This document shows, piece by piece, positions 1 to 9,456 of a stretch of 47,434 nucleotides of DNA. Source of the DNA: Clostridia bacterium (GTDB lineage: Bacteria; Bacillota; DULZ01); the NCBI GenBank assembly GCA_012840125.1, contig DULZ01000009.1:1-47434 (forward strand). Reading direction: 5' to 3'. A model generated the notes under the pieces. The model had not been told where the DNA came from and did not search any database. It worked only from the letters and a program-made list of their open reading frames with translations. The position numbers and the translations under genes were made by a program. Position 1 is the stretch's first letter. Each line of letters starts with the position of its first letter.

Positions 1-127
1 CGGCGATAACGTGAAGATGTACATTGAGCTGATTACACCTATCGCCATGGAAGAAGGACTGCGCTTTGCTATTCGTGAAGGCGGTCGTACCGTCGGTGCC
101 GGTGTTGTAAGTGCAATCCACGAATAG
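1..127 (+). CDS. tuf: Elongation factor Tu, C-terminal end (partial)
   Basis: The reading frame begins at base 2 and gives 41 residues ending at the TAG stop at 125-127. They include the EF-Tu domain 3 signatures [19 protein letters not shown] and end in SAIHE. EF-Tu is the GTPase that delivers aminoacyl-tRNA to the ribosomal A site. The rest of the gene lies upstream of the window. Its position just before rpsJ is the usual junction of the str and S10 operons in Firmicutes. Identification rests on this well-conserved tail only. Confidence 0.95.
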   Translation, partial: GDNVKMYIELITPIAMEEGLRFAIREGGRTVGAGVVSAIHE

Positions 128-316
128 AAACTTTGGGCCAGCGGCCGCTGATGCAAGTAGTGCGGTCGCTGGCACCTGGATTCCATTCGTAAGATTCAAA
201 TTGTCTGAAGCAATCAGGCGATGACGTGAGAGGTTGCCCGGTATCACGCCGGTACCGGGGGAATTTTCACCGAGAATGTCCGCTTTAAATCGGGCGCAGA
301 GGAGGAAAATAGAAGT
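128..316 (+). promoter_or_regulatory. tuf-rpsJ spacer with two hairpins
   Basis: This 189-base spacer holds no gene. Two inverted repeats are visible. One pairs 137-148 with 162-173 (12 positions, one G-U) around a 13-base loop. The other pairs 237-243 with 253-259 (CCCGGTA/TACCGGG). Neither is followed by a convincing T-run, so they are not clear terminators. The rpsJ Shine-Dalgarno GAGGAGG sits at about 299-305. S10 operons of several bacteria carry regulatory leaders, so a role in control of the S10 cluster is an inference. I see no good promoter by eye. Confidence 0.4.
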
Positions 317-625
317 ATGGCTAAGCAGAAAATCCGTATTAGATTGAAAGCCTTTGATCACAGACTGCTGGATCAGTCCGCGCAGAAAATCGTTGAGACT
401 GCCAAAAGAACAGGGGCTGATGTATCGGGGCCAGTTCCTTTACCCACCGAGAAAAACATCTTCACCATTTTACGTTCACCCCACGTTAACAAAGACTCCC
501 GGGAACAATTTGAGATGCGCACCCACAAGCGCCTGATCGACATTTTGGACCCAACCCCCAAAACGGTGGATGCTTTGATGCGTTTGGATTTACCTGCAGG
601 GGTGGACATCGAGATCAAACTGTAG
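317..625 (+). CDS. rpsJ: 30S ribosomal protein S10 (uS10)
   Basis: The 102-residue product starts [20 protein letters not shown], the classic S10 beginning, and contains the loop segment [20 protein letters not shown]. Length matches the family. S10 sits in the head of the small subunit and, as NusE, also partners NusB in transcription antitermination. The ATG at 317 follows a strong GAGGAGG site. It is the first gene of the S10 cluster, 24 bases ahead of rplC. Confidence 0.98.
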   Translation: MAKQKIRIRLKAFDHRLLDQSAQKIVETAKRTGADVSGPVPLPTEKNIFTILRSPHVNKDSREQFEMRTHKRLIDILDPTPKTVDALMRLDLPAGVDIEIKL

Positions 626-649
626 TAAAGCATTATGGAGGTGCCAAGG

Positions 650-1279
650 ATGAAAGGAATACTGGGCAAAAAACTGGGCATGACCCAGGTCTTTAACGAT
701 GAAGGCATGGTCATCCCGGTGACCGTCATCGAAGCCGGTCCCTGTGTGGTAGTACAGAAAAAGACTGTGGAAAATGACGGTTATACTGCCGTTCAATTAG
801 GTTTTGAAGCCAGGTCTGAAAGAAGAGTGAATAAGCCCTTGAAAGGGCATTTTGCCAAAGCGGGTGTGAAGCCTTTCCATTACCTCAGGGAATTCAAAGT
901 GGAAAATGCCGATGATTACCAAGTAGGGCAGGAAATAAAGGTTGACGTCTTTGCCGCCGGGGACAAGGTGGATGTGAAAGGTATTTCCAAAGGTAAAGGC
1001 TTTGCCGGCGGTGTTAAGCGTCATGGCTTTGGCCGCGGTCCTATGGCCCATGGTTCCAAATATCACCGGCGTCCCGGTTCCTTGGGTGCGAAAGGTCCGG
1101 CCCGGGTATTTAAAGGACGGAAATTACCCGGTCACATGGGTCACCGGACAGTGACGGTGCAAAACCTGGAAGTGGTGAAAACCATTCCGGAACGGAATCT
1201 ATTACTGGTGAAGGGTGCCGTGCCCGGACCTCGCAAGGGCCTTTTGGTGATCACCCAATCCAAGAAGGCCAAAGCCTAG
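650..1279 (+). CDS. rplC: 50S ribosomal protein L3 (uL3)
   Basis: The product is 209 residues, starting [15 protein letters not shown]. An upstream in-frame ATG at 635 would add five residues, but the GGAGG at 637-641 lies between it and 650, which makes 650 the natural start. The conserved central loop region [14 protein letters not shown] and the following [13 protein letters not shown] are present. L3 is a primary 23S rRNA binder that reaches towards the peptidyl transferase centre. Downstream rplD starts 25 bases later. Confidence 0.98.
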   Translation: MKGILGKKLGMTQVFNDEGMVIPVTVIEAGPCVVVQKKTVENDGYTAVQLGFEARSERRVNKPLKGHFAKAGVKPFHYLREFKVENADDYQVGQEIKVDVFAAGDKVDVKGISKGKGFAGGVKRHGFGRGPMAHGSKYHRRPGSLGAKGPARVFKGRKLPGHMGHRTVTVQNLEVVKTIPERNLLLVKGAVPGPRKGLLVITQSKKAKA

Positions 1280-1303
1280 GTGCGATGGAAAGGAGGAAGG
1301 AAC

Positions 1304-1927
1304 ATGCCGAAGGTAGCTGTTTATAATATGCAAGGTGAAGTGGTAGGAGAAATGGAGTTGAATGACCGGGTTTTCGGATGCCAGGTCAATGAAGCGGTGC
1401 TCCACAGCGCGGTGGTGATGCAGCTGGCCAGCCGGAGGCTGGGAACGGCTTCCACCAAAACCCGGGCCGAAGTAGCCGGCGGCGGCCGGAAACCTTGGCG
1501 GCAAAAAGGCACGGGCCGGGCCAGAGTCGGCAGCATTCGTTCACCCCTGTGGCGTAAAGGTGGTATCGTTTTCGGACCGAGGCCCCGGAAATACGGCTAC
1601 AGCTTGCCGAAGAAAGTACGCCGCCTGGCACTGCGTTCAGCCCTCTCCGCTAAAGTACAGGAAGGAAACCTGGTGGTAGTGGAGGATTTAAGTTTGCCGG
1701 AAATTAAAACTAAGGAAATGGTGAAGGTCTTAAAAGCCCTGAAGGCGGAACCGAAAGCCTTAGTAGTCACGGCAGGCTATGACGAGAAAGTGGAAAAGTC
1801 TGCCCGCAACATTCCCGGCGTCTTACCCTTGGAAGCAAAGGGTTTAAATGTTTACGACATCTTGTATCATGACAAGTTAGTGATGACCAAAGAGGCTGTG
1901 GCTCAAGTCGAGGAGGTGCTGGCGTAG
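1304..1927 (+). CDS. rplD: 50S ribosomal protein L4 (uL4)
   Basis: The 207-residue product starts [19 protein letters not shown] and carries the tunnel-loop motif [19 protein letters not shown] at about residues 62-80. L4 lines the constriction of the nascent-chain exit tunnel. A GTG at 1280 opens the same frame eight codons earlier, but the AAGGAGGAAGG site at about 1290-1300 favours the ATG at 1304. The stop overlaps the rplW start by one base, suggesting translational coupling. In enteric bacteria L4 is also the autogenous repressor of this operon. Nothing here shows whether that holds. Confidence 0.98.
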   Translation: MPKVAVYNMQGEVVGEMELNDRVFGCQVNEAVLHSAVVMQLASRRLGTASTKTRAEVAGGGRKPWRQKGTGRARVGSIRSPLWRKGGIVFGPRPRKYGYSLPKKVRRLALRSALSAKVQEGNLVVVEDLSLPEIKTKEMVKVLKALKAEPKALVVTAGYDEKVEKSARNIPGVLPLEAKGLNVYDILYHDKLVMTKEAVAQVEEVLA

Positions 1928-2214
1928 TGCGGAGACCTCAGGATATCATTATTCGCCCGGTGATTTCGGAGAAATCCATGGGCTTGATGGAAGACAATAA
2001 ATACACTTTTATTGTTGACCCGAAGGCCAATAAGATCGAAATCAAGCACGCCATTCAAGAGCTCTTCAACGTCAAGGTGGAGAAAGTTTACACCATGATG
2101 GTGCGAGGCAAGAAAAGGCGTCAAGGCCGTTTTGAAGGAAAAACCCCGGATCGGAAGAAGGCAATCGTTAAACTGAGACCAGGAGATAAGATCGAGATTT
2201 TCGAAGGGCTGTAA
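1927..2214 (+). CDS. rplW: 50S ribosomal protein L23 (uL23)
   Basis: The 95-residue product begins at a GTG that shares its first base with the rplD stop codon. The N-terminal [17 protein letters not shown] and the later [13 protein letters not shown] are characteristic of L23. The protein lies at the tunnel exit and is the docking site for trigger factor and the signal recognition particle. The Shine-Dalgarno GAGGAGGTG is inside the end of rplD. Length fits the family. Confidence 0.97.
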   Translation: MRRPQDIIIRPVISEKSMGLMEDNKYTFIVDPKANKIEIKHAIQELFNVKVEKVYTMMVRGKKRRQGRFEGKTPDRKKAIVKLRPGDKIEIFEGL

Positions 2215-2240
2215 ACCGGTCGTCTAGAGGAGGGAATAGC

Positions 2241-3065
2241 ATGGCGATTAAAAAATTCAAACCAACCTCGCCGGGCCTCAGGCAGATGTCCGTTAACACC
2301 TTTGAGGAGATTACGACCGATCAACCTTATAAGCCATTAACGGCGCCCCTTAAAAAGAAGGCAGGTCGTAACAGTCAAGGGACCATCACTGTCAGGCACC
2401 AGGGCGGGGGACATAAGAGAAAGTATCGCATCATTGATTTCAAGAGGGATAAAGACAACATCCCGGCTAAAGTAGCCACCATTGAATACGATCCGAACCG
2501 TTCGGCTTACATCGCGCTGTTGAATTACGCTGACGGTGAAAAGAGATATATTATTGCACCCCATGGGATTAAGGTCGGCGACGTGCTGTATTCAGGTCCC
2601 GAAGCTGATATCGTTACGGGTAATGCCCTTCCTTTGAGAAACATTCCCGTGGGTACCGTCATCCATAACATTGAACTAAAGCCCGGGAAAGGCGGCCAGC
2701 TGGTTCGTTCCGCAGGCAGCTCAGCGCAGCTGATGGCCAAGGAAGGCGATTACGCCCATGTGCGGTTGGGCTCCGGTGAAGTGCGCTTGATCCACCTTAA
2801 CTGCCGGGCCACTGTCGGTCAAGTGAGCAATATTGAACATGAGAACATTACCATCGGGAAAGCAGGGCGTTCCCGCTGGATGAACAAGCGGCCTTCAGTC
2901 CGCGGTGTCGTGATGAACCCGGTGGATCACCCCCACGGCGGTGGTGAAGGTAAGACCGGTGCCGGTCGTAACCCGGTTACACCATGGGGCCATCCGGCAT
3001 TGGGCAGGAAGACCAGGAAGAAGAACAAGGCATCAGATCGCCTGATCGTGAAACGCAGGAAATAG
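2241..3065 (+). CDS. rplB: 50S ribosomal protein L2 (uL2)
   Basis: The 274-residue product starts [18 protein letters not shown]. It includes the N-terminal rRNA-binding OB-like region ([15 protein letters not shown]) and the C-terminal motif [15 protein letters not shown] at about residues 229-243, whose histidines are near the peptidyl transferase centre and needed for its assembly in studied ribosomes. The ATG at 2241 follows GAGGAGGG. Family length is about 275, so it is complete. Confidence 0.98.
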   Translation: MAIKKFKPTSPGLRQMSVNTFEEITTDQPYKPLTAPLKKKAGRNSQGTITVRHQGGGHKRKYRIIDFKRDKDNIPAKVATIEYDPNRSAYIALLNYADGEKRYIIAPHGIKVGDVLYSGPEADIVTGNALPLRNIPVGTVIHNIELKPGKGGQLVRSAGSSAQLMAKEGDYAHVRLGSGEVRLIHLNCRATVGQVSNIEHENITIGKAGRSRWMNKRPSVRGVVMNPVDHPHGGGEGKTGAGRNPVTPWGHPALGRKTRKKNKASDRLIVKRRK

Positions 3066-3083
3066 GAAAGGAGGTCACACTCT

Positions 3084-3368
3084 GTGGGAAGATCCTTAAA
3101 GAAAGGGCCATACTGTGATCCCAAGCTGTTGGCGAAAATTCAAAAGATGAATGAAACCGGTGAAAAGAGAGTCATTAAGACCTGGTCGAGACGTTCCACC
3201 ATTTTCCCGGAAATGGTTGGGCATACGCTGGCAGTGCACGATGGCAAGAAGCACGTACCCATCTACATCACCGAGGATATGGTGGGGCACAAGCTGGGAG
3301 AATTCGCTCCTACCAGGGTTTTCAAAGGACACGGAGATCATACGGAACGGTCAACGGCCTTGAAATAA
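3084..3368 (+). CDS. rpsS: 30S ribosomal protein S19 (uS19)
   Basis: The 94-residue product starts at [19 protein letters not shown], with AAAGGAGGT about eight bases upstream. The conserved [20 protein letters not shown] and the C-terminal [18 protein letters not shown] are present. S19 forms a head complex with S13 and contacts the A-site finger and bridge B1a. It lies between rplB and rplV, the invariant order of the S10 cluster. Confidence 0.98.
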   Translation: MGRSLKKGPYCDPKLLAKIQKMNETGEKRVIKTWSRRSTIFPEMVGHTLAVHDGKKHVPIYITEDMVGHKLGEFAPTRVFKGHGDHTERSTALK

Positions 3369-3403
3369 TTTGTTGATGACGGCTTTTAGGAAGGAGGGTC
3401 TAT

Positions 3404-3742
3404 ATGGAGGCCAAGGCAGTAGCAAAGTATATTAGGATCTCCCCGAATAAGGTGCGGCAGGTCGTCGATCTTATTCGCGGCAAGGATGTGGCTGAGGCAC
3501 TGGCCATTTTGCGATTTGTGCCCAAAAGAGCGGCGACCCCGGTGGCGAAGTGTTTGAAATCAGCCATTGCGAACGCTGAGCATAATTACAACATGGATGT
3601 TGACAATCTCTATGTGGCGAAAATTTGTGTGGATCAAGGACCCACTTTGAAGAGATACAAACCTCGGGCTTTTGGAAGGGCTGACATGATTAGAAGACGG
3701 ACCAGCCATATTACCGTGGTGGTTAAGGAAAAGGAGGTTTAG
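3404..3742 (+). CDS. rplV: 50S ribosomal protein L22 (uL22)
   Basis: The 112-residue product starts [20 protein letters not shown], the hallmark L22 N-terminus, and ends with the beta-hairpin region ([20 protein letters not shown]) that extends into the exit tunnel next to L4. The start codon follows GGAGGG closely. The gene is three bases upstream of rpsC, so the two are likely translated together. Confidence 0.98.
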   Translation: MEAKAVAKYIRISPNKVRQVVDLIRGKDVAEALAILRFVPKRAATPVAKCLKSAIANAEHNYNMDVDNLYVAKICVDQGPTLKRYKPRAFGRADMIRRRTSHITVVVKEKEV

Positions 3743-3745
3743 TTA

Positions 3746-4405
3746 GTGGGGCAAAAGGTTCATCCTAAAGGATTGCGGATCGGGATCATTAAGGATTGGG
3801 ACGCCAGGTGGTTTGCAGATAAGGATTACACCGAACTCTTGCATGAAGATATTAAAATCCGCCGTTATTTGAAGCAAACCCTGTACAGCGCCGGCATCCC
3901 GAAAATTGAAATAGAGCGGGCGGCCAACAGCATGCGGATTTACCTGCATACAGCGAAGCCCGGTATCGTGATCGGTCGCGGCGGCAGCGAAGTGGAGAAG
4001 CTGCGTCACCAGCTGGAACACATGACCGGCAAACGGGTCAGCATCAATATCGTTGAAGTTAAGAAACCTGAGCTGGAAGCTCAATTAGTGGCGGAGAACG
4101 TAGCCGCCCAGTTGGAAAAACGGGTATCCTTCAGGCGTGCCATGAAGCAAGCCGTGAGCCGCACCATGCGCATGGGAGCGGAGGGGATCAGGATTGCTAT
4201 CTCCGGCCGCCTGGGAGGAGCGGAAATTGCTAGAACGGAATGGTACAGCGAAGGCAAAGTGCCTCTTCATACCTTAAGGGCTGATATTGACTACGGGTTT
4301 GCCGAAGCCATGACTACTTACGGTAAACTGGGGGTCAAAGTCTGGATCTACAAGGGAGAAGTCCTTCCAGAGGCTAAAGAGGCGGTACAGGAAGGGGGCA
4401 AATAA
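3746..4405 (+). CDS. rpsC: 30S ribosomal protein S3 (uS3)
   Basis: The 219-residue product starts at [23 protein letters not shown], after AAGGAGG inside the end of rplV. It has the KH-type RNA-binding segment with the GXXG-like [14 protein letters not shown] at about residues 74-87, and the C-terminal domain with [21 protein letters not shown]3 lies at the mRNA entry channel and contributes to helicase action. It is complete, and rplP follows after two bases. Confidence 0.98.
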   Translation: MGQKVHPKGLRIGIIKDWDARWFADKDYTELLHEDIKIRRYLKQTLYSAGIPKIEIERAANSMRIYLHTAKPGIVIGRGGSEVEKLRHQLEHMTGKRVSINIVEVKKPELEAQLVAENVAAQLEKRVSFRRAMKQAVSRTMRMGAEGIRIAISGRLGGAEIARTEWYSEGKVPLHTLRADIDYGFAEAMTTYGKLGVKVWIYKGEVLPEAKEAVQEGGK

Positions 4406-4407
4406 AC

Positions 4408-4845
4408 ATGTTGATGCCAAAAAGGGTTAAATGGCGTAGACCTCATAAACCGAGAAACTTAAGCGGTCGTGCGCAAAAAGGGAATGAGATCGCCTATGGT
4501 GAATACGGATTGCAAGCATTGGAACCCGGTTGGATTACCAGTCGGCAAATTGAAGCGGCTCGTATTGCCATGACCCGTTATATTCGCCGCGGCGGTAAAG
4601 TTTGGATTAAGATTTTCCCCGATCGCCCCATTACTTATAAACCGGCGGAAACCCGGATGGGTAGCGGAAAAGGTACGCCGGAGTACTGGGTAGCAGCGAT
4701 TAAACCTGGTAGAGTATTATTTGAGCTGGCGGGTGTTTCGGAAGAGATAGCCCGGGAGGCTATGCGGCTTGCAGCCCATAAGCTGCCGGTCAAAACGAAA
4801 TTCATCACGCGAGCAGAATTGGGTGGTGAAGCCAATGAAAGCTAA
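4408..4845 (+). CDS. rplP: 50S ribosomal protein L16 (uL16)
   Basis: The 145-residue product starts [14 protein letters not shown] and includes the conserved [20 protein letters not shown] and [14 protein letters not shown] segments. L16 helps shape the A-site region of the large subunit and is added late in assembly. A GAAGGGGG site lies nine or so bases before the ATG. The 3' end overlaps the rpmC start by 11 bases. Confidence 0.98.
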   Translation: MLMPKRVKWRRPHKPRNLSGRAQKGNEIAYGEYGLQALEPGWITSRQIEAARIAMTRYIRRGGKVWIKIFPDRPITYKPAETRMGSGKGTPEYWVAAIKPGRVLFELAGVSEEIAREAMRLAAHKLPVKTKFITRAELGGEANES

Positions 4846-5041
4846 AGAAGTGAGAGACTTGACCACAAAAGAACTGCAAAAAAAGGTGGAGGATCTCAAG
4901 CAGGAACTGTTCAACCTGCGGTTTCAGTTGGCTACCGGGCAATTAGATAATCCCATGCGGATTAGGGACGTGCGCCGGAATATTGCCCGCGTCAAGACAG
5001 TTCTCCGCGAGCGGGAATTAAAAGAGACAAAGGTGAAATAA
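4835..5041 (+). CDS. rpmC: 50S ribosomal protein L29 (uL29)
   Basis: The 68-residue product starts [20 protein letters not shown] and has the [19 protein letters not shown] motif typical of L29, a helical hairpin near the tunnel exit. An upstream in-frame ATG at 4769 would add 22 residues coded inside rplP. It is rejected because L29 proteins start with this MKAKE-type sequence, and GGTGG precedes the ATG at 4835. The overlap with rplP suggests coupling. Confidence 0.96.
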   Translation: MKAKEVRDLTTKELQKKVEDLKQELFNLRFQLATGQLDNPMRIRDVRRNIARVKTVLRERELKETKVK

Positions 5042-5053
5042 GGAGGGATTTCC

Positions 5054-5317
5054 TTGACCGAGAGAGGTAGACGTAAAGTCCGGATCGGGCGCGTTGTCAG
5101 TGATAAGATGGACAAAACCATCGTAGTTGCCGTAGAAACTTTGAAAAGGCATCCTCTCTATGGCAAAAGAGTGAAGACCAGTAAGAAGTTCAAAGTCCAT
5201 GACGAGAACAACGAATGCCGCGTGGGAGACCTGGTCAAAATCATGGAAACTCGTCCGCTGAGCAAAGAAAAAAGATGGCGCTTGGTGGAGATTGTTGAGA
5301 AAGCACAACAGATTTAA
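5054..5317 (+). CDS. rpsQ: 30S ribosomal protein S17 (uS17)
   Basis: The 87-residue product starts at [23 protein letters not shown], with AGGAGGG about seven bases upstream. The [20 protein letters not shown] segment is diagnostic for S17, an OB-fold protein that binds 16S rRNA early in assembly of the body. It sits between rpmC and rplN as in other Firmicutes. Confidence 0.97.
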   Translation: MTERGRRKVRIGRVVSDKMDKTIVVAVETLKRHPLYGKRVKTSKKFKVHDENNECRVGDLVKIMETRPLSKEKRWRLVEIVEKAQQI

Positions 5318-5358
5318 TCATAGAGGCAGGCAATTACCGAGAAAAGGGGGGTAGTCCT

Positions 5359-5727
5359 GTGATTCAACAAGAAAGCAGGCTCAAAGTCGGTGACAACAGT
5401 GGGGCGAAAGAGATTCTGTGCATCCGCGTTTTAGGCGGTACCGGGAAAAAGTATGCCACCGTCGGCGATGTGATTATCGCTTCCGTTAAAGAAGCAACAC
5501 CAGGAGGCGTTGTTAAAAAAGGTGACGTGGTAAAGGCCGTGGTGGTGCGGGTTAACCGGCCCATCAAGAGACCTGACGGTTCCTATATCAAGTTTGACGA
5601 GAATGCGGCGGTGATTATTAACGATCAGGGAAACCCGCGGGGCACCCGTATTTTTGGCCCTGTAGCCCGGGAACTGCGGGAAAAGGATTTCATGAAAATC
5701 ATTTCCCTGGCGCCGGAAGTGCTGTAA
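5359..5727 (+). CDS. rplN: 50S ribosomal protein L14 (uL14)
   Basis: The 122-residue product starts at [22 protein letters not shown], preceded by AAAGGGGGG. The sequence includes [20 protein letters not shown] and [14 protein letters not shown], both invariant in L14. The protein contacts L19 and 16S rRNA helix 14 and is the binding surface for the silencing factor RsfS. The length of 122 is exactly the usual one. Confidence 0.98.
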   Translation: MIQQESRLKVGDNSGAKEILCIRVLGGTGKKYATVGDVIIASVKEATPGGVVKKGDVVKAVVVRVNRPIKRPDGSYIKFDENAAVIINDQGNPRGTRIFGPVARELREKDFMKIISLAPEVL

Positions 5728-5760
5728 TCGGCATGATACTCATGGATGGAGGTGAAGATC

Positions 5761-6084
5761 TTGGCCTCGAAAGTTCACGTTAAGAAAGGTGACACAGTAG
5801 TCGTTATTACCGGGAAAGACGCAGGGCACAAAGGGAAAGTGCTGGCGGTATTTCCCAAAAACCAAAGGGTAGTTGTAGAGAAAGCCAATATTGTGAAGCG
5901 GCATACCAGGCCTACCAGGACCATGCCTCAAGGCGGTATTATTGAGAAAGAAGCGCCGATTCACAGCTCCAATGTGATGTTGGTTTGTCCTAAGTGCGAC
6001 AAAGCCACCAGGATTGGGAAAAAAGTCTTGGCCGACGGGAGTAAGGTCAGGACATGCAAGAAGTGCGGTGAAGTAATCGATTAG
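5761..6084 (+). CDS. rplX: 50S ribosomal protein L24 (uL24), zinc-ribbon form
   Basis: The TTG at 5761 gives a 107-residue product starting [20 protein letters not shown], the standard L24 beginning with its KOW motif. An ATG at 5746 in the same frame overlaps the Shine-Dalgarno GGAGGTG and is rejected. The C-terminus carries two CxxC pairs, C76/C79 (CPKC) and C99/C102 (CKKC), so it probably binds one zinc ion, unlike the Bacillus protein that lacks them. L24 initiates large-subunit assembly. Confidence 0.96.
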   Translation: MASKVHVKKGDTVVVITGKDAGHKGKVLAVFPKNQRVVVEKANIVKRHTRPTRTMPQGGIIEKEAPIHSSNVMLVCPKCDKATRIGKKVLADGSKVRTCKKCGEVID

Positions 6085-6107
6085 CTGCAGGAAAGGGGGT
6101 TTGCCAA

Positions 6108-6650
6108 ATGGGCTCACTGAAGGAGAAGTATCTGAATGAAGTCGTTCCTGCCATGCAGGAAAAGTTCGGCTATAAAAACATGATGGCCATTCCCAAACTG
6201 TCGAAAGTGGTCATCAACATGGGGGTGGGCGAAGCCACCCAGAATCCTAAAGCACTGGACGGAGCGGTCGAAGACTTAATGGCTATATCCGGGCAAAAAC
6301 CGGTTATCACCAGGGCGAAGAAATCCATTGCCGCCTTTAAGCTGCGGGAAGGAATGCCGATCGGGGTGAAAGTTACCCTGCGGGGAGAACGGATGTATGC
6401 CTTTGTCAATAAACTGTTGAGTGCAGTCCTGCCCAGGGTGCGTGACTTTAGAGGAGTTAATCCCCACGGCTTTGACGGGAGAGGCAATTATACGCTGGGC
6501 TTAAGAGAACAAATCATTTTCCCGGAAATCGATTATGACAAGGTAGATAAAGTGCGGGGCATGAACATTTCCTTTATCACCACCGCCAAGACCGACGAAG
6601 AAGCCTATGAATTGTTGAAGTTGTTGGGTATGTCCTTCAGGGAAAGGTAA
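6108..6650 (+). CDS. rplE: 50S ribosomal protein L5 (uL5)
   Basis: The 180-residue product starts [20 protein letters not shown] and contains [19 protein letters not shown] and [19 protein letters not shown], both strongly conserved in L5. The protein binds 5S rRNA together with L18 in the central protuberance. AAAGGGGG precedes the ATG. The length is the family norm. Confidence 0.98.
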   Translation: MGSLKEKYLNEVVPAMQEKFGYKNMMAIPKLSKVVINMGVGEATQNPKALDGAVEDLMAISGQKPVITRAKKSIAAFKLREGMPIGVKVTLRGERMYAFVNKLLSAVLPRVRDFRGVNPHGFDGRGNYTLGLREQIIFPEIDYDKVDKVRGMNISFITTAKTDEEAYELLKLLGMSFRER

Positions 6651-6690
6651 TTCACTGGAAGCCAGACTACACTAAGGAGGGAAAACAAAG

Positions 6691-6876
6691 TTGGCGAAAA
6701 AATCCATGATCGCCAGGCAGAAGCGCCCGGTTAAGTTCAAAGTAAGATACCATAACCGTTGCAAGCTTTGCGGACGCCCGCATGCCTATATGAGGAAATT
6801 CGGCATGTGCCGGATTTGTTTCAGAGAACTGGCTTACAAGGGTGAGATTCCAGGCGTAACCAAGAGCAGCTGGTAA
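6691..6876 (+). CDS. rpsN: 30S ribosomal protein S14 type Z (zinc-binding uS14)
   Basis: The 61-residue product starts at TTG after AAGGAGGG. Four cysteines, C24/C27 and C40/C43, form the zinc site of the short C+ type S14 (CKLCGRPH and [16 protein letters not shown]). S14 is in the small-subunit head beside S3 and S10. The short zinc-dependent form is the main S14 in most Firmicutes. Some species also carry a longer zinc-free paralog elsewhere, which cannot be judged from this window. Confidence 0.97.
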   Translation: MAKKSMIARQKRPVKFKVRYHNRCKLCGRPHAYMRKFGMCRICFRELAYKGEIPGVTKSSW

Positions 6877-6900
6877 CAATAGGGGAAGGAGGTTTTGTCC

Positions 6901-7299
6901 ATGACCATGACCGATCCGATTGCGGATTTCTTGACCAGGATCCGCAATGCAAATTTGGTATACAAGGAAACCGTTGAAGTGCCGTCTTCAAAGATGAAAC
7001 TGGCCATGACCCAAATCATGAAGGATGAGGGTTTCATCAAGGATTTTGAGCACATTGAAGACGGCAAACAGGGCATCATCAGGATTTACCTGAAATACGG
7101 TCCCAACCGGGAAAAGGTAATCACCGGTTTGAAAAGGATTTCCAAACCGGGCCTCAGGGTTTATGCGAAGAAAGATGCAGTGCCCAAAGTATTGAATGGT
7201 TTAGGTATTGCCGTGCTTTCCACCTCAAAGGGATTGATGACCGATAAGCAGGCTCGTCGGGAAGGTATAGGCGGAGAAGTGATCTGTTACATCTGGTAA
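6901..7299 (+). CDS. rpsH: 30S ribosomal protein S8 (uS8)
   Basis: The product from the ATG at 6901 is 132 residues and starts [22 protein letters not shown] at 6895 would add two residues, but the spacing from GGAGG at about 6888-6892 favours 6901. The C-terminal [27 protein letters not shown] is typical. S8 binds the central domain of 16S rRNA and in E. coli is the translational repressor of the spc operon. Confidence 0.97.
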   Translation: MTMTDPIADFLTRIRNANLVYKETVEVPSSKMKLAMTQIMKDEGFIKDFEHIEDGKQGIIRIYLKYGPNREKVITGLKRISKPGLRVYAKKDAVPKVLNGLGIAVLSTSKGLMTDKQARREGIGGEVICYIW

Positions 7300-7337
7300 G
7301 AGGAAGGATATCCCAGTTACTGCAGGAGGTGTGATAC

Positions 7338-7880
7338 ATGTCCAGAATTGGTCGAGCACCGATCACCATACCCTCCGGGGTTGAGGTAAACCTGGACGGT
7401 AATAGGATCCGGGTCAAAGGACCGAAAGGACAGCTTGAGAGAACCTTGCACCCGGATATGCAGGTGGCCATCGAAGGTAATCAGATCGTCGTTACCAGGC
7501 CCTCCGAAGAGAAAAAACACAAGGCGCTTCATGGTTTGACCAGAACCCTTGTTAACAATATGGTTGAAGGTGTCACCAAAGGTTTCAGCAAAAACTTGGA
7601 ACTGGTCGGTGTGGGTTACCGGGCAGCCAAGCAGGGCAATAAGCTGGTCCTGACCGTCGGTTATTCCCAGCCCGTGGAAATCGTCCCCGAAGCGGGTATC
7701 GAAATCGAAGTACCGGCTCAGAACAAAATCGTGGTAAAAGGTATCGATAAAGAACGGGTAGGGGCCCTGGCGGCATACATCAGAGGCATTAGGCCCCCGG
7801 AACCCTATAAAGGCAAGGGCATTAAATACGAGAATGAAGTCATCCGCCGTAAGGTCGGTAAGACAGGTGCTAAGAAATAG
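7338..7880 (+). CDS. rplF: 50S ribosomal protein L6 (uL6)
   Basis: The 180-residue product starts [19 protein letters not shown] and has the two tandem L6 domains, the second ending with the conserved [20 protein letters not shown] and [10 protein letters not shown]6 lies near the sarcin-ricin loop and GTPase centre. The start follows GGAGGTG with a seven-base spacer. It is complete and in the usual place between rpsH and rplR. Confidence 0.98.
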   Translation: MSRIGRAPITIPSGVEVNLDGNRIRVKGPKGQLERTLHPDMQVAIEGNQIVVTRPSEEKKHKALHGLTRTLVNNMVEGVTKGFSKNLELVGVGYRAAKQGNKLVLTVGYSQPVEIVPEAGIEIEVPAQNKIVVKGIDKERVGALAAYIRGIRPPEPYKGKGIKYENEVIRRKVGKTGAKK

Positions 7881-7915
7881 GTAACGCCTAGCGCTGGTAG
7901 AGGGGAGTGATATGA

Positions 7916-8284
7916 TTGTTTAAGCTGGTAGATAAGAACGCCGTCCGCAAGAAGAAGCATTACCGGATCAGGAAAAAGATCTCCGGGACACCCCAGCGTC
8001 CCAGGCTTTGCGTGTACCGGAGCAACAAGCATATTTATGCCCAGATTATTGACGATGTAAACGGCACCACTTTAGTGGCTGCTTCCACCTTGGAAGCCCC
8101 CCTGCGGGATGAGTTAACCAGCAAGTGCAATAAAGAAGCGGCAAAAAGAGTTGGTCAACTCATTGGGGAGAAAGCTTTGGCGAAAGGCATCAAATCTGTT
8201 GTGTTTGATCGAAGCGGGTATATCTATCACGGCCGGGTAGCCGCTCTGGCGGATGGAGCCAGGGAAGCCGGTTTGGACTTCTAG
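7916..8284 (+). CDS. rplR: 50S ribosomal protein L18 (uL18)
   Basis: The 122-residue product starts at [23 protein letters not shown], and includes [20 protein letters not shown] and the C-terminal [21 protein letters not shown]18 bridges 5S and 23S rRNA with L5. The site AGGGGAGTG is about eight bases upstream. An ATG four bases before the TTG opens only a three-codon frame (ATG ATT GTT TAA), so it is not the start. Confidence 0.96.
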   Translation: MFKLVDKNAVRKKKHYRIRKKISGTPQRPRLCVYRSNKHIYAQIIDDVNGTTLVAASTLEAPLRDELTSKCNKEAAKRVGQLIGEKALAKGIKSVVFDRSGYIYHGRVAALADGAREAGLDF

Positions 8285-8303
8285 GAAAAGGAGGGAAGGT
8301 TTA

Positions 8304-8801
8304 GTGCAGATCGATCCAAAAGATATGGAATTGGTCGAAAAGGTTGTATCCATCAACCGGGTTGCCAAAGTAGTGAAAGGTGGCCGGAGATTCAGTTTCA
8401 GCGCTCTGGTCGTTGTGGGCGATAAGAACGGTCATGTAGGAGCAGGTTTAGGGAAGGCGGCGGAAGTACCGGAAGCCATCCGGAAAGGCATAGAAAACGC
8501 TAAGAAAAACTTGATTAAAGTACCCATCGTCGGAACCACCATTCCCCATCAGGTGATTGGTCAGTTCGGTGCCGGCAGCGTCTTGTTAAAACCTGCCGCC
8601 CCCGGTACAGGCGTGATCGCCGGTGGTCCGGTGCGGGCGGTCCTTGAACTGGCCGGGGTAAAAGATATCCTGACCAAGTCCCTGGGTTCTTCCAACGCTA
8701 ACAATATGGTATATGCCACATTGGAAGGATTGCAATCACTGAAGACAGTCGAGCAGGTGGCTAGACTCCGGGGCAAATCAGTCGAGGAACTGTTGGGCTA
8801 G
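8304..8801 (+). CDS. rpsE: 30S ribosomal protein S5 (uS5)
   Basis: The GTG at 8304, preceded by AAAGGAGGGAAGG, gives a 165-residue product starting [21 protein letters not shown] longer frame from 8253 runs back over rplR and is rejected. The S5 double-stranded RNA-binding segment ([20 protein letters not shown]) and the C-terminal domain with [20 protein letters not shown] are present. S5 acts in decoding accuracy and mRNA unwinding with S3 and S4. Confidence 0.97.
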   Translation: MQIDPKDMELVEKVVSINRVAKVVKGGRRFSFSALVVVGDKNGHVGAGLGKAAEVPEAIRKGIENAKKNLIKVPIVGTTIPHQVIGQFGAGSVLLKPAAPGTGVIAGGPVRAVLELAGVKDILTKSLGSSNANNMVYATLEGLQSLKTVEQVARLRGKSVEELLG

Positions 8802-8812
8802 GAGGGATCTAA

Positions 8813-9001
8813 GTGGCCAAGAAATTGAAAATAACTCTGGTACGCAGTCTCATTGGCAGGTCTGAGCGCCAGCGGCGTACTGCCTATTCCCTGGGCCTCA
8901 GCAAGCTCAATGGGAGCGTTATCCAAAACGATACCCCCGATATTCGCGGTAAGATCAAAAAACTAGAGCATCTGTTGGCCGTTGAGGAAATAGAGGCTTA
9001 A
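8813..9001 (+). CDS. rpmD: 50S ribosomal protein L30 (uL30)
   Basis: The 62-residue product starts at [23 protein letters not shown], with the conserved [15 protein letters not shown] and [20 protein letters not shown]. It is the short bacterial L30. The gene lies 11 bases after rpsE with AGGAGGG between them. It is a small peripheral protein of the large subunit. Confidence 0.97.
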   Translation: MAKKLKITLVRSLIGRSERQRRTAYSLGLSKLNGSVIQNDTPDIRGKIKKLEHLLAVEEIEA

Positions 9002-9014
9002 GGAGGTGTTGACG

Positions 9015-9455
9015 TTGAAGCTCCACGAATTAAAGCCAGCAAAGGGTTCTCGCTTTAAAGCTCACCGGGTAGGCCGCGGCATTGGCTCAGGTTCCGGCAA
9101 AACCTCCGGCAGAGGGCACAAAGGACAAAAAGCTCGTTCCGGCGGCGGAGTGCGCCCTGGCTTTGAGGGCGGTCAAATGCCTCTTTACCGCAGATTGCCG
9201 AAAAGAGGCTTTACCAATGTCTTTAAGAAAGAGATCGTTGCCGTAAACGTGGAAACCCTGAATCGTTTCGAAGCAGGCACTGAGGTCACCCCGGCTCTCT
9301 TGGTGGAAAGCGGTGTGATCAAGAGTGTGAAAGACGGGGTTAAGATCTTAGGCAACGGCAGTTTGGAAAAGGCACTTACCGTCAAAGCACACAGCTTCAG
9401 CCAGTCGGCCCGGGAGAAAATCGAGGCGGCCGGCGGAAGAGCAGAGGTGATTTAA
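9015..9455 (+). CDS. rplO: 50S ribosomal protein L15 (uL15)
   Basis: The TTG at 9015 gives 146 residues starting [24 protein letters not shown] at 9006 overlaps the Shine-Dalgarno AGGAGGT at 9001-9007 and is rejected. The glycine/arginine-rich N-terminal extension ([20 protein letters not shown]) that threads through 23S rRNA is evident. L15 is a late-assembly protein. secY starts two bases after the stop. Confidence 0.96.
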   Translation: MKLHELKPAKGSRFKAHRVGRGIGSGSGKTSGRGHKGQKARSGGGVRPGFEGGQMPLYRRLPKRGFTNVFKKEIVAVNVETLNRFEAGTEVTPALLVESGVIKSVKDGVKILGNGSLEKALTVKAHSFSQSAREKIEAAGGRAEVI

Positions 9456-9456
9456 G

